In this document: positions 13,301-20,287 of the stretch, one piece after another
Position numbering within the stretch: position 1 is the first letter of the stretch
Layout of the letters: each line of letters begins with the position of its first letter
Assembly: GCA_003153955.1 (NCBI GenBank)
Contig: PMCB01000132.1
Coordinates: 40,791-66,295 of the forward strand
DNA from: Dehalococcoidia bacterium
GTDB lineage: Bacteria > Chloroflexota > Dehalococcoidia > Dehalococcoidales > Fen-1064
Length of the DNA stretch: 25,505 nucleotides
Direction of reading: 5' to 3'
Translations under genes and position numbers: made by a program
Notes under the pieces: generated by a model
The model's input: the letters and a program-made list of their open reading frames with translations, nothing else
The model's database searches: none
Told to the model about the DNA's origin: nothing

Positions 13301-13948
13301 ATGAAAATAAAATGGTTAGGTGTAGCGTCTTTCCTGATTACCACGGAAAAAGGTGTCAGGATAATCGTCGACCCTTATAAATCCGGCGGCCCAATCAAAT
13401 CTGAGGAATACCACGGCCCGGCGGATATCGTGACCATCAGCCACGCGCATAACGACCATAATTACATCGTTAACATCGAAGGTAACCCGCAAATTATCAA
13501 AGAGGCAAAGCCTGTTGAAGCGAAAGGTATTAAATTCGATGGCATTGCCGCTTATCACGACGAGGTTCAGGGAAAGAAGCGCGGCCCCAATATTTGCTTT
13601 TATTTTGATGTTGACGGCCTGCGTGTTCTGCATCTCGGCGATTTAGGCCACATGCTCAGCGATGAGCAGTTGGCACAGGTGGGAAAGGTGGATATCCTGC
13701 TCACACCGGTCGGCGGGCTTTGGGCGATTGACGCCGCCACCGCCTGGAATATTGCGCAAAAATTGCCCGCACGGGTTGTCATACCGATGCATTTCCGTGA
13801 CGAACGCTGTGATTTTCCGGTGGCGGGTGTTGACGAATTTTTAAAGGGCAAGAAAAATGTTCAGATGGTAAATTCCAGTGAAATTGAATTCAAAGTCGGG
13901 AAGTTATCGCCTGAAATGCAAATAATAGTGCTCAAACCCGCCCTGTAA
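13301..13948 (+). CDS. Metallo-beta-lactamase-fold hydrolase, UlaG-like
   Basis: This 215-residue protein has the metallo-beta-lactamase fold of the UlaG / L-ascorbate-6-phosphate lactonase-like group. The metal motif is H48-A-H50-N-D52-H53 in TISHAHNDHNY. Further ligands are likely the His of AAYHDE, the Asp of LHLGDLGHML and the His of IPMHFRDE. Such proteins hydrolyse phospho-lactones, phosphodiesters or N-acyl bonds, and the substrate cannot be told here. The ATG at 13301 follows AAGGGGA with good spacing. A longer frame starting at 13166 would run inside pepA and is not used. It lies 11 bases after pepA, so it is co-transcribed. Confidence 0.88.
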   Translation: MKIKWLGVASFLITTEKGVRIIVDPYKSGGPIKSEEYHGPADIVTISHAHNDHNYIVNIEGNPQIIKEAKPVEAKGIKFDGIAAYHDEVQGKKRGPNICFYFDVDGLRVLHLGDLGHMLSDEQLAQVGKVDILLTPVGGLWAIDAATAWNIAQKLPARVVIPMHFRDERCDFPVAGVDEFLKGKKNVQMVNSSEIEFKVGKLSPEMQIIVLKPAL

Positions 13949-13981
13949 ATAGGTTATAATTAATTTGGGGGATAATAAGAC

Positions 13982-14713
13982 TTGATTTTTGAGTCTGAGA
14001 AATTTGTATTCCAACCGCCGCCGGCGGTATCCGCGGCGCGTCGGGTGCTGATTAAACCGGATGTCGGTTATTCGGCGCCGTATCCGGTCACGACCAGCCG
14101 GCGTTTGATTGCTTCCATTATCGAGGGTATCCGGCGGGTTAGCGACGCCGATATCGTCGTTCTTGACGGAAGCAGGACCGGCGAATCGGTCATCCCCAAT
14201 TTTCAGACATTGGGATATGATTTTCCCCGGGTGTTAATGCTGGATGTTAAAGATTGCATCTGGGTAGAAGTTGATAACCCGCTGCCGAAACCGCTGGCAG
14301 TCCCCGCTTTCTGGATTCCCAATGTTATTCTTTCCAGCGATTATCTGATCAGCGTCACGCCGTTGAAGATAGCCGCCGGTAAAGGTAATTTAAGCATTCC
14401 TAATTTAATGTCATTACTGCCTGCTAAGAAATATGCCGAATCCGAAGGCGGCTGGGATGCCCTGTTGGAACTGGGTGTCGACAAAGTTATCGCCGACCTT
14501 TATTTTACCCTGCCTTTCGACATGGGGATTATAGAAGCCAGCCAACGGCTGGACTATAATGACGACCCGACCTCCGGCGTAGCTAAAGACGTCGGCAAGA
14601 TTTTCGTCGGGGACCCATTCCAGGTTGATAAAGAAGTTTCCGAAACCCTGGGAATCAGGACAGACTACCTGCAACTCATCAAAATGGCGGAATCGGGCAT
14701 GGATACCATTTGA
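13982..14713 (+). CDS. DUF362 domain protein lacking a ferredoxin module
   Basis: This 243-residue protein resembles DUF362 proteins. RVLIKPDVGYSAPYPVTTS, ADIVVLDGS and the late DDPTSGVAKDVGKIFVGDP are characteristic. Many DUF362 proteins carry a [4Fe-4S] ferredoxin tail, but this one has a single Cys (in VKDCIW) and no such module. Its function is unknown. The start is read as the TTG at 13982, after GGGGG ten bases upstream; another non-ATG start is possible. It is the third gene of the pepA run, 33 bases after the metallo-beta-lactamase-fold gene. Confidence 0.7.
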   Translation: MIFESEKFVFQPPPAVSAARRVLIKPDVGYSAPYPVTTSRRLIASIIEGIRRVSDADIVVLDGSRTGESVIPNFQTLGYDFPRVLMLDVKDCIWVEVDNPLPKPLAVPAFWIPNVILSSDYLISVTPLKIAAGKGNLSIPNLMSLLPAKKYAESEGGWDALLELGVDKVIADLYFTLPFDMGIIEASQRLDYNDDPTSGVAKDVGKIFVGDPFQVDKEVSETLGIRTDYLQLIKMAESGMDTI

Positions 14714-14736
14714 GATATTAAAGGGGGTCGGTGGAC

Positions 14737-15135
14737 ATGAGCAAGGAAGTGACAACACCATCTGAAGCACAATGGACTATTGACCTGAAATGGCTGGAAA
14801 CGAACAAGCGCGATTTTTCTACTTTGGCCAAAGACAAGCTGTGCGCCAAATGCCGCAAGAAACTCAAGGCGGATACCACCGAACTCAAGCCGGCCGATAT
14901 TCTGAAAGCAGTACAAAGCTGCTGTTCTAAATCCGATGATTTTATAACTGCCGGGCTGCCTTTTCAGGAAAGTATTTTCCGGGTTTTCCTTGCCAATGGC
15001 AACAAACCGCTGACTCTGGAAGAACTGGGCGAGCAATTGAACAAACGGCGCGGAGCAGATGCCCACCGTACCTCATTCGCCTTTCTATCGCGCGTCATGC
15101 AGAACGACGACTATTATGGGATAAAATCGAAATAA
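14737..15135 (+). CDS. Hypothetical protein with CxxC and CC motifs and a possible winged helix
   Basis: I do not recognise this family. The 132-residue protein has an N-terminal charged region, a CAKC motif (C36, C39), a CC pair (C62, C63) that could complete a zinc site, and a C-terminal segment (about 80-132). In that segment PLTLEELGEQLNKRRGAD and a following basic helix look like a winged-helix or similar nucleic-acid-binding fold. A GTG at 14731 is in frame, but the ATG at 14737 sits 9 bases after GGGGG and is preferred. It is the last gene of the pepA run, 23 bases after the DUF362 gene, and converges on acylphosphatase. Confidence 0.7.
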   Translation: MSKEVTTPSEAQWTIDLKWLETNKRDFSTLAKDKLCAKCRKKLKADTTELKPADILKAVQSCCSKSDDFITAGLPFQESIFRVFLANGNKPLTLEELGEQLNKRRGADAHRTSFAFLSRVMQNDDYYGIKSK

Positions 15136-15161
15136 ACACGGAAATTTTAAATTTCCCTGAT

Positions 15162-15443
15162 TTATCCTGTTACTGAAAAATCGCTGTACTGTCCGCTGTA
15201 TCCGGTCCACGTTAATTCCAGATTGTCTACCCGTGCCGCGGGCGGCCCGTGTTTGAGCAGATCCGTCAGTTTTTCAAGCTGTTTTTTATCGCCCTCGGCG
15301 GTAATTTCCACGGAATTGTCCGGCAGGTTGCGGACTGTGCCCATCAGGCCTAAAGATGCCGCGTTTCGGAAAACAAAAGCACGGTAATTAACGCCTTGCA
15401 CCCGTCCCCGCGCAACGGCATGTAAAGCTGCAAAGTCATCCAT
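15162..15443 (-). CDS. acyP: Acylphosphatase
   Basis: This small cytoplasmic enzyme hydrolyses acyl-phosphates such as acetyl-phosphate and carbamoyl-phosphate. The 93-residue length is standard. The signature GRVQGVNYR (13-21) gives the phosphate-binding Arg R21, and the catalytic Asn is N39 in TVRNLPD. VEITAEGDKKQLEKL and GPPAARVDNLELTW are also typical. No convincing Shine-Dalgarno sequence precedes the ATG. It lies downstream of rnc and the 47-residue protein on the same strand. A short palindrome, GGAAATTT-T-AAATTTCC (15140-15156), lies at the convergent junction but is a weak terminator at best. Confidence 0.93.
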   Translation of the reverse strand: MDDFAALHAVARGRVQGVNYRAFVFRNAASLGLMGTVRNLPDNSVEITAEGDKKQLEKLTDLLKHGPPAARVDNLELTWTGYSGQYSDFSVTG

Positions 15444-15549
15444 AAATCAAACCCGAAGCACTTAATTCTTGTAAATAGTAAACGATATCAAAATAATTTT
15501 CAGCAATTAGTTCTCAGTCTTTGGTTACAAATAATGAGTTACGAATTGA

Positions 15550-15614
15550 TGGTGTTTCGTGCTTCGATATTAGAATTTATTTAGAGTTTCGAAATTCGCA
15601 TTTCGAATTTAACG
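15550..15614 (-). repeat. AT-rich CGAAAT/CTAAAT dispersed repeat, copy e
   Basis: On the minus strand, about 5 bases after the stop of the 47-residue protein: TTAAATTCGAAATGCGAATT, then CGAAACTCTAAATAAATTCT. The last unit is almost identical to one in copy d and similar to one in copy b. Confidence 0.6.
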
Positions 15615-15616
15615 TG

Positions 15617-15760
15617 TTATTCTTCGGATCTGTCTTTCTTGCCGCGGCGGATAACCTCAACCGCGGGCGGTGCTTCCATGCTGCCGGCGCTGGTCATTGG
15701 CTTTTTGGAATCTTTCTTGGCTTTTTTAGTCTCTTTGTGGCCCATATTCTTACTGCCCAT
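15617..15760 (-). CDS. 47-residue Lys-rich small protein
   Basis: A short open frame reads MGSKNMGHKETKKAKKDSKK, then PMTSAGSMEAPPAVEVIRRG and KKDRSEE. It has GGGGGGAAAT directly before the ATG, which is a strong ribosome binding site, and a -35/-10 pair (15811-15839) upstream. The first half is highly basic and Lys-rich. The middle is Ala/Pro-rich, and a second basic patch precedes an acidic end. It has no Cys and no membrane segment. I do not recognise the family. The charge suggests nucleic acid, ribosome or membrane-surface contact, which is inference. It lies 83 bases after rnc on the same strand. Its good start signals and clean codon use argue that it is real. Confidence 0.65.
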   Translation of the reverse strand: MGSKNMGHKETKKAKKDSKKPMTSAGSMEAPPAVEVIRRGKKDRSEE

Positions 15761-15810
15761 ATTTCCCCCCGCTTAACTAGATTCGTGTATTGATGATTGA
15801 TTTTAATAAA

Positions 15811-15839
15811 AGTTTAGCAAAGTATTGCGATTCTGTAAA
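15811..15839 (-). promoter_or_regulatory. Possible promoter of the 47-residue protein gene
   Basis: On the minus strand: TTTACA (complement of 15834-15839), a 17-base spacer and TAAACT (complement of 15811-15816). It overlaps no coding sequence and lies between rnc and the small gene. Confidence 0.5.
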
Positions 15840-15843
15840 GCGG

Positions 15844-16530
15844 CTACTTCAGCTTTTCCAGGGCGATGCGGGCTGCTTCGGTCTCAGCTTTCTTTTTACT
15901 TCGTCCGATGCCGGCCGCCAGGACATCATTTCCCAGTTTCACTTCTACCGTGAATTTTTTATCGTGGTCCGGCCCCGAAGTTTCAATCAAAACATAGACC
16001 GGTGTTTGCTGGGCTTTCGCCTGCAGCATTTCCTGCAGCTGCGATTTATAATCGATTATTGTGCCCTGATACAAAGTTCTCAGCAGCTCGGCATCCAGGA
16101 TTTCCAGGACAAATTGTTCCGTGACCGGGAAACCGTGGTCAAGGTAGACCGCGGCAATCAGCGCTTCCAGCGCCCGGGCCAGATTAGCCGGTTTCTCCCG
16201 GCCGCCGCTGGATTCTTCACCCTTACCCAGAAAAAGATAGTCACCGAGATCAATTGATTCGGCCACGCGCGCCAGCGTTTCCTGTTTTACCAGAATCGAG
16301 CGGAGACGCGTCATCTCACCTTCGGCCATGGCGGGAAAATCGAGGAAAAGGTTCTCCGCGACAATCAGGCCCAGAATAGCATCCCCCAGAAATTCCAGCC
16401 TTTCGTTGGAGGCAGGCGCGGTGCCCGGATTTTCATTAGCGTAAGAACTGTGCGTCAATGCCTGCGTCAGCAATTCCTGCTGCTGAAAAGGCACGCCCAA
16501 TATTTTCTGCAATTCATTCTGGTCGACCAC
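15844..16530 (-). CDS. rnc: Ribonuclease III
   Basis: This double-strand-specific endoribonuclease processes rRNA precursors and structured mRNAs. The 228-residue protein has the nuclease signature NERLEFLGDAILGL (42-55) with E43, E46 and D50 as metal-binding residues, and a second acidic motif in EALIAAVYLDHG. A double-stranded-RNA-binding domain follows (about 158-228), containing DYKSQLQEMLQAKAQQTPVY and GRSKKKAETEAARIALEKL. The start is GTG 16530, with GGGAGG seven bases upstream. It has its own promoter (16563-16591), divergent from dnaX. Confidence 0.96.
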   Translation of the reverse strand: MVDQNELQKILGVPFQQQELLTQALTHSSYANENPGTAPASNERLEFLGDAILGLIVAENLFLDFPAMAEGEMTRLRSILVKQETLARVAESIDLGDYLFLGKGEESSGGREKPANLARALEALIAAVYLDHGFPVTEQFVLEILDAELLRTLYQGTIIDYKSQLQEMLQAKAQQTPVYVLIETSGPDHDKKFTVEVKLGNDVLAAGIGRSKKKAETEAARIALEKLK

Positions 16531-16562
16531 AGTCCGTCCTCCCGGTGGATAACTTATTAGTC

Positions 16563-16591
16563 AGCATAAGTGTTATTAATGCCCATGTCAA
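16563..16591 (-). promoter_or_regulatory. Promoter of rnc
   Basis: On the minus strand: TTGACA (complement of 16586-16591), a 17-base spacer and TATGCT (complement of 16563-16568). The leader would be about 25 bases and includes the GGGAGG site. Confidence 0.75.
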
Positions 16592-16643
16592 ATATTTTCA
16601 GTAATATCAAAAAGATTCTTTGGGGAAACCCTTCTGGATAGAG

Positions 16644-16649
16644 TATAAT
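16644..16649 (+). promoter_or_regulatory. -10 box of dnaX
   Basis: TATAAT ends 13 bases before the ATG at 16663, which leaves a leader of only a few bases and no Shine-Dalgarno sequence. The best -35 candidate is TTGGGG (16620-16625), 18 bases away. Confidence 0.55.
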
Positions 16650-16662
16650 ATACCGTAGTAAA

Positions 16663-18276
16663 ATGTCTCAAGTATTTTATCGAAAATGGCGTTCCCAGAC
16701 ACTTAGCGACGTCGTTGGGCAGGAGTCGGTTACCCAAACTCTGCTGAATGCGTTAACCAGCGGAAGGATATCCCATGCCTATCTTTTCTGCGGGCCGCGC
16801 GGCACCGGCAAAACCAGCACGGGCCGTATTCTGGCCAAGGCTGTAAATTGTCTGACCACCGGCGGCAAAGGCGAACCTTGCAATACCTGCGAAATGTGCC
16901 GCGCCATCACCGAAGGCCGGGCGATGGATGTCATTGAAATAGATGCCGCCAGCAATACCGGCGTAGACGATATCCGCAGCCTCCGTGAAAAGGTTAATTA
17001 CGCTCCCAACCAAGCCCGATATAAAGTTTACATAATAGATGAATTCCACATGTTGAGCAGCAGCGCTTCTAACGCTTTATTGAAAACGTTGGAAGAACCG
17101 CCGCCGCATGTCATTTTCATCCTGGCGACTACCGAAGTCCATAAAATCCTGCCTACCATCATGTCGCGCTGTCAGCGTTTTGATTTTCACCGCATTTCTC
17201 AGGCGGCGATCATGAAACGGATGACTAATGTTTGTCAGGCGGAAAACATCACGATTACACAAGAGTCGTTGCGGCTTATTGCGCGCAGCGCCACCGGCAG
17301 CATGCGCGATGCCTGGAATGTTCTGGAACAATTATCGATTTATTACGGCTTGGATATCAGTTTTCAACAGGTGCAGGATTTGCTGGGAATTACCGGGGAT
17401 GCCCGCGTCCGGGAACTCATCAAGTATATTATCGACGATGATGTCTCTAAAGCAGTCGCGACGATCAATAGTGTCAATAACGATGGACTGGACCTGCGCA
17501 ATTTCAAGCGTGAACTGGTGGAATATTTGCGCTCGCTGCTGCTGGTGAAAACAGGTTCAGAAGCCTCGGTGGACATGACCGGAGAAGATTTATCCGAGTT
17601 GAAACAATTAGCCGAAAAGGCTTCTTTGCCTAAAGTGCTAAAAGCCTTAAAGCTTTTCAGCCAGGTGGAAATAGGGACTGAAAATCATTCGGCGCTGCCG
17701 ATGGAATTAGCCATCGTGGACAGCACGATGAAAGAGGAAGAAGTTCCGAAAGCAGTCCGGCAGTCGGAATATCAACCTCAACCCGAACCCAAACCGGCTC
17801 ATCCTCCGGTGTATCACCCGGCACCGCAGAAACCGGTTCCGGTCGCAGCGCCCATTCAATCTGCCGCGCCGGAAGCGAAAAAAACCGAAGTTAAACCGGA
17901 CCCTCCGTCCGCGGCAGTGGCCGAAAAACGCTCTCCGCTGGAAGCCGGCAGTGTCCCGGAACGGTTAAGGTTGGAATGGCGAACCGTAATCGACCAGGCG
18001 CCAGCGGACACGAAAAAGAGCAACGCCATTGCTATTTTAAGGAGTGGGGGGGTCAGGCCGGTGGCCTTTGAGAATGACACCTTAACGCTGTCTTTCCGGC
18101 AGTCATTCTTCAAGGAAAAGCTGGAAGAAATAGAAAATCACCGGGTGATAGAAAAAATATTCAGTAATTATCTGGGGCACACCTGCCGTGTGCAATGTAT
18201 ACTGGAAAACGGTAATAATCCAATGAAAGAAGCCCTGGCAAAGCTAGGCGCACAAATTGAAGGGGAGGAACGATGA
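16663..18276 (+). CDS. dnaX: DNA polymerase III subunit gamma/tau
   Basis: This is the clamp-loader ATPase of the replisome. The 537-residue protein shows the Walker A motif GPRGTGKTS (44-52), a zinc site C63, C73, C76, C79, Walker B IIDEFHML (D126, E127) and the sensor/Arg-finger region IMSRCQRFDF. After the AAA+ and oligomerisation domains (to about 365) comes a Pro-rich linker (about 370-412), then a C-terminal tau-type domain (about 425-537). In the linker, GCG AAA AAA ACC gives a run of seven A at 17878-17884. A -1 shift there would stop after three codons (TAA at 17892), giving a 410-residue gamma-like form. The last four bases overlap ybaB (ATGA). This is the first gene of the dnaX-ybaB-recR run. 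Confidence 0.96.
   Translation: MSQVFYRKWRSQTLSDVVGQESVTQTLLNALTSGRISHAYLFCGPRGTGKTSTGRILAKAVNCLTTGGKGEPCNTCEMCRAITEGRAMDVIEIDAASNTGVDDIRSLREKVNYAPNQARYKVYIIDEFHMLSSSASNALLKTLEEPPPHVIFILATTEVHKILPTIMSRCQRFDFHRISQAAIMKRMTNVCQAENITITQESLRLIARSATGSMRDAWNVLEQLSIYYGLDISFQQVQDLLGITGDARVRELIKYIIDDDVSKAVATINSVNNDGLDLRNFKRELVEYLRSLLLVKTGSEASVDMTGEDLSELKQLAEKASLPKVLKALKLFSQVEIGTENHSALPMELAIVDSTMKEEEVPKAVRQSEYQPQPEPKPAHPPVYHPAPQKPVPVAAPIQSAAPEAKKTEVKPDPPSAAVAEKRSPLEAGSVPERLRLEWRTVIDQAPADTKKSNAIAILRSGGVRPVAFENDTLTLSFRQSFFKEKLEEIENHRVIEKIFSNYLGHTCRVQCILENGNNPMKEALAKLGAQIEGEER
17878..17911 (+). promoter_or_regulatory. Candidate dnaX slippage / frameshift site
   Basis: Seven A (17878-17884) in frame as AAA AAA A are followed after 12 bases by a small perfect hairpin, CGGAC-CCTCC-GTCCG (17897-17911). 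The -1 frame meets TAA at 17892-17894. The classic X-XXY-YYZ heptamer is not matched, because the base before the run is G. Slippage on the A run is therefore the likelier mechanism if the site is used. Confidence 0.35.
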
Positions 18277-18578
18277 ATTTCGAACAGATCAGACAGGCCC
18301 AGGCATTAAAATCCAAATTAGACAAAGCCCAAAAAGAACTAAAAAGAATGCAGATTGAAGGCGAAGCCGGCAAAGGCGCCGTTACCGTTGTGGTCAACGG
18401 TGAGCAAAAAATAATGTCGGTGAAAATTTCCCCGGAAGTTGTCGACCCGAAGAATGTGAAGCAATTGGAACAGCTGATAATCAAAGCGGTCAATGATGCT
18501 CAGGACAAAGCGCAGAAAGCTGCCGCCGAGCAATTGAAAGAAGTTACCGGTGGTTTAAAAATCCCCGGCCTCTTCTAA
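18273..18578 (+). CDS. ybaB: YbaB/EbfC nucleoid-associated protein
   Basis: This 101-residue DNA-binding protein of the YbaB/EbfC family forms dimers and coats DNA. Most of it is helical: an N-terminal coiled stretch with KSKLDKAQKELKRMQIEGEA, a central beta part (GAVTVVVNGEQKIMSVKISP) and a C-terminal helix. The ATG overlaps the dnaX stop by four bases, with GGGGAGG upstream (18263-18269), so translation is coupled. The dnaX-ybaB-recR order is one of the best-conserved bacterial gene strings. Confidence 0.95.
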   Translation: MNFEQIRQAQALKSKLDKAQKELKRMQIEGEAGKGAVTVVVNGEQKIMSVKISPEVVDPKNVKQLEQLIIKAVNDAQDKAQKAAAEQLKEVTGGLKIPGLF

Positions 18579-18599
18579 TATAAAATCAGGAGAATCACG

Positions 18600-19211
18600 T
18601 TGAATCAAGGTACCACTCAGGGTTCGGATGCGATTAACCGCCTGATACAGGAATTAAATAAATTACCCGGCATCGGCCCCAAAAGCGCACAGCGTATCGC
18701 TTATTATCTGATGCGCGCGCCGCAGGAACAGGCCATCCAGCTGGCAGAAGCAATCTTGTCCATTAAGCAGAAGATTAAATTGTGCGCTACCTGTTTTAAC
18801 GTGACGGATTCCGACCCCTGTATTATTTGCCGCAATGACCGGCGGGACCGCAGCAAAGTTTGCGTGGTGGAACAGCCCCAGGATATCCTGGCCATCGAGC
18901 ATACCGGTGTCTACAACGGACTTTACCATGTCCTGCACGGGGCAATTTCCCCTACCGAAGGCATCGGCACCAACGATGTCAGAATTAAGGAATTGGCGGT
19001 GCGCCTGCAGGACGGGGTAGTGAAGGAATTGATTCTGGCCACCAATACGAACCTTGAGGGCGAACAGACAGCGATGTACCTTAATCAGCTTTTGTCCCCG
19101 TCAGGTATCAATATAACGCGTTTGGCGCGCGGGCTGCCGTTCGGCACGGAACTGGAATATGCCGATGATACAACGCTCACGAGAGCGCTCGAGGGCAGAC
19201 AGCAGCTCTAG
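18600..19211 (+). CDS. recR: Recombination protein RecR
   Basis: RecR works with RecO, and RecF where present, to load RecA on gapped DNA. The 203-residue protein has the helix-hairpin-helix [19 protein letters not shown] (19-37), a zinc finger with C62, C65, C74 and C77, and a Toprim domain from about residue 85 containing [15 protein letters not shown] and the late [19 protein letters not shown]. The start is TTG 18600, with AGGAGA upstream. recO is also in this window, at 24603. Confidence 0.96.
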   Translation: MNQGTTQGSDAINRLIQELNKLPGIGPKSAQRIAYYLMRAPQEQAIQLAEAILSIKQKIKLCATCFNVTDSDPCIICRNDRRDRSKVCVVEQPQDILAIEHTGVYNGLYHVLHGAISPTEGIGTNDVRIKELAVRLQDGVVKELILATNTNLEGEQTAMYLNQLLSPSGINITRLARGLPFGTELEYADDTTLTRALEGRQQL

Positions 19212-19245
19212 TTTTATTAAACAGCAAATATGCCGGGAGGTATGT

Positions 19246-20232
19246 ATGGTGGCAAAAGCCCTTTGTTCCAACGAACTCAGGCTGATTGCAGGCAGAGCAA
19301 ATCCCGAACTGGCAAAAGAAATAGCATCCATTCTGGGCGTCCCTTTATGCGACATCCGCATTAATACCTTTGCCGATACGGAGACCCATGTCCAAATCGA
19401 AGAGAGTGTCCGTGGCAAGGACGTTTTTATCATCCAGCCGACCTGTCCGCCGGTAAATGAAAACCTGATGGAATTGCTGATTATGATCGATGCCTGCCGC
19501 AGGGCCTCGGCGCGGCAAATCACCGCAATTGTGCCCTATTTCGGGTACGCCCGTCAGGACCACAAATCAACCGGGCGGGAGCCGGTCACGGCGAAAATGG
19601 TGGCAGACATGTTTACGACGGCCGGCGTCAACCGCGTTGTTTCCGTAGACCTTCACGCCGCACAGACCCAGGGTTTTTTCAGCATCCCGATGGACCATCT
19701 GACTGCCGTCCCCACGATGGCCGGCTATTTCAGAAACAAAGGGTTTAGTGACGCCGTCATCGTTTCTCCTGATGCCGGAAGGGTAAAGATGGCCGAAAAA
19801 TATACCGATATCCTGCAAATTCCGATGGTGGTGATGACGAAACGACGGAAAGGAATCGGCGGGAAAGAACTGGAGTTTTTCGATATCATCGGAAATGTTG
19901 AGGGAAAAACAGCCATCGTAATCGATGATATTATTTCCGGAGGGAGCATCATTACAGAAGTGGAGACTCTCTTTAAAGGGGGCGTTAAAGAGGTCTATCT
20001 GGCGGTTACCCACCCGATTCTGGTCGGCGCTGCCACGGAATTACTTAACGCTTCACATATCAAAGAGCTGGTGGTAACCAATACCGTCCCCGTCCCCGAG
20101 GAAAAACGGTCCGGCGGGAAGGTAAAAGTGCTTTCCATCGCGCCGTTATTATCTAAAGTTATAATGGCGATTCATGATAACGAATCGGTCAGTCATATAT
20201 TCCGGGAAGATAAACTGATATTCCCGGTCTAG
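19246..20232 (+). CDS. prs: Ribose-phosphate pyrophosphokinase, divergent
   Basis: PRPP synthetase makes PRPP from ribose-5-phosphate and ATP for purine, pyrimidine, His, Trp and NAD synthesis. The 328-residue protein keeps the family order FADTE, YARQDHKSTGREPVTAK, VDLHAAQTQGFF, VSPDAGRVKMAEKYTD and the PRPP loop IVIDDIISGGSIITE. Several positions differ from the usual text (FADGE, DLHAGQ, SPDAGGV and DDxxDTAGT in common class I enzymes), so it belongs to a divergent branch. The start is ATG 19246, after GGGAGG with 5-base spacing. An upstream start at 19159 would overlap recR by 50 bases and add 29 non-family residues. Its product feeds the Hpt encoded at 3130. Confidence 0.92.
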   Translation: MVAKALCSNELRLIAGRANPELAKEIASILGVPLCDIRINTFADTETHVQIEESVRGKDVFIIQPTCPPVNENLMELLIMIDACRRASARQITAIVPYFGYARQDHKSTGREPVTAKMVADMFTTAGVNRVVSVDLHAAQTQGFFSIPMDHLTAVPTMAGYFRNKGFSDAVIVSPDAGRVKMAEKYTDILQIPMVVMTKRRKGIGGKELEFFDIIGNVEGKTAIVIDDIISGGSIITEVETLFKGGVKEVYLAVTHPILVGAATELLNASHIKELVVTNTVPVPEEKRSGGKVKVLSIAPLLSKVIMAIHDNESVSHIFREDKLIFPV

Positions 20233-20287
20233 TGGTTAGTAAGGGTTTGAAGCGCATTCAGACTGTACGGTAACAAAGGAGTCAGGT

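Noticed and set aside
13955..13960. TATAAT before the DUF362 gene as an internal promoter
   Set aside because: No acceptable -35 box or TG extension accompanies it, and it lies in a tight operon gap. It may be chance.
15140..15156. Palindrome GGAAATTT-T-AAATTTCC as a bidirectional terminator
   Set aside because: The stem is AT-rich with a one-base loop and no T-run on either side, so it is too weak to call.
15521..16257. Plus-strand open frames of 90 and 155 residues
   Set aside because: They are antisense to the 47-residue protein gene and to rnc, whose motifs are clear on the minus strand.
19159..19245. N-terminal extension of prs
   Set aside because: It overlaps recR by about 50 bases and adds 29 residues unlike PRPP synthetases. 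The ATG at 19246 has GGGAGG at correct spacing.
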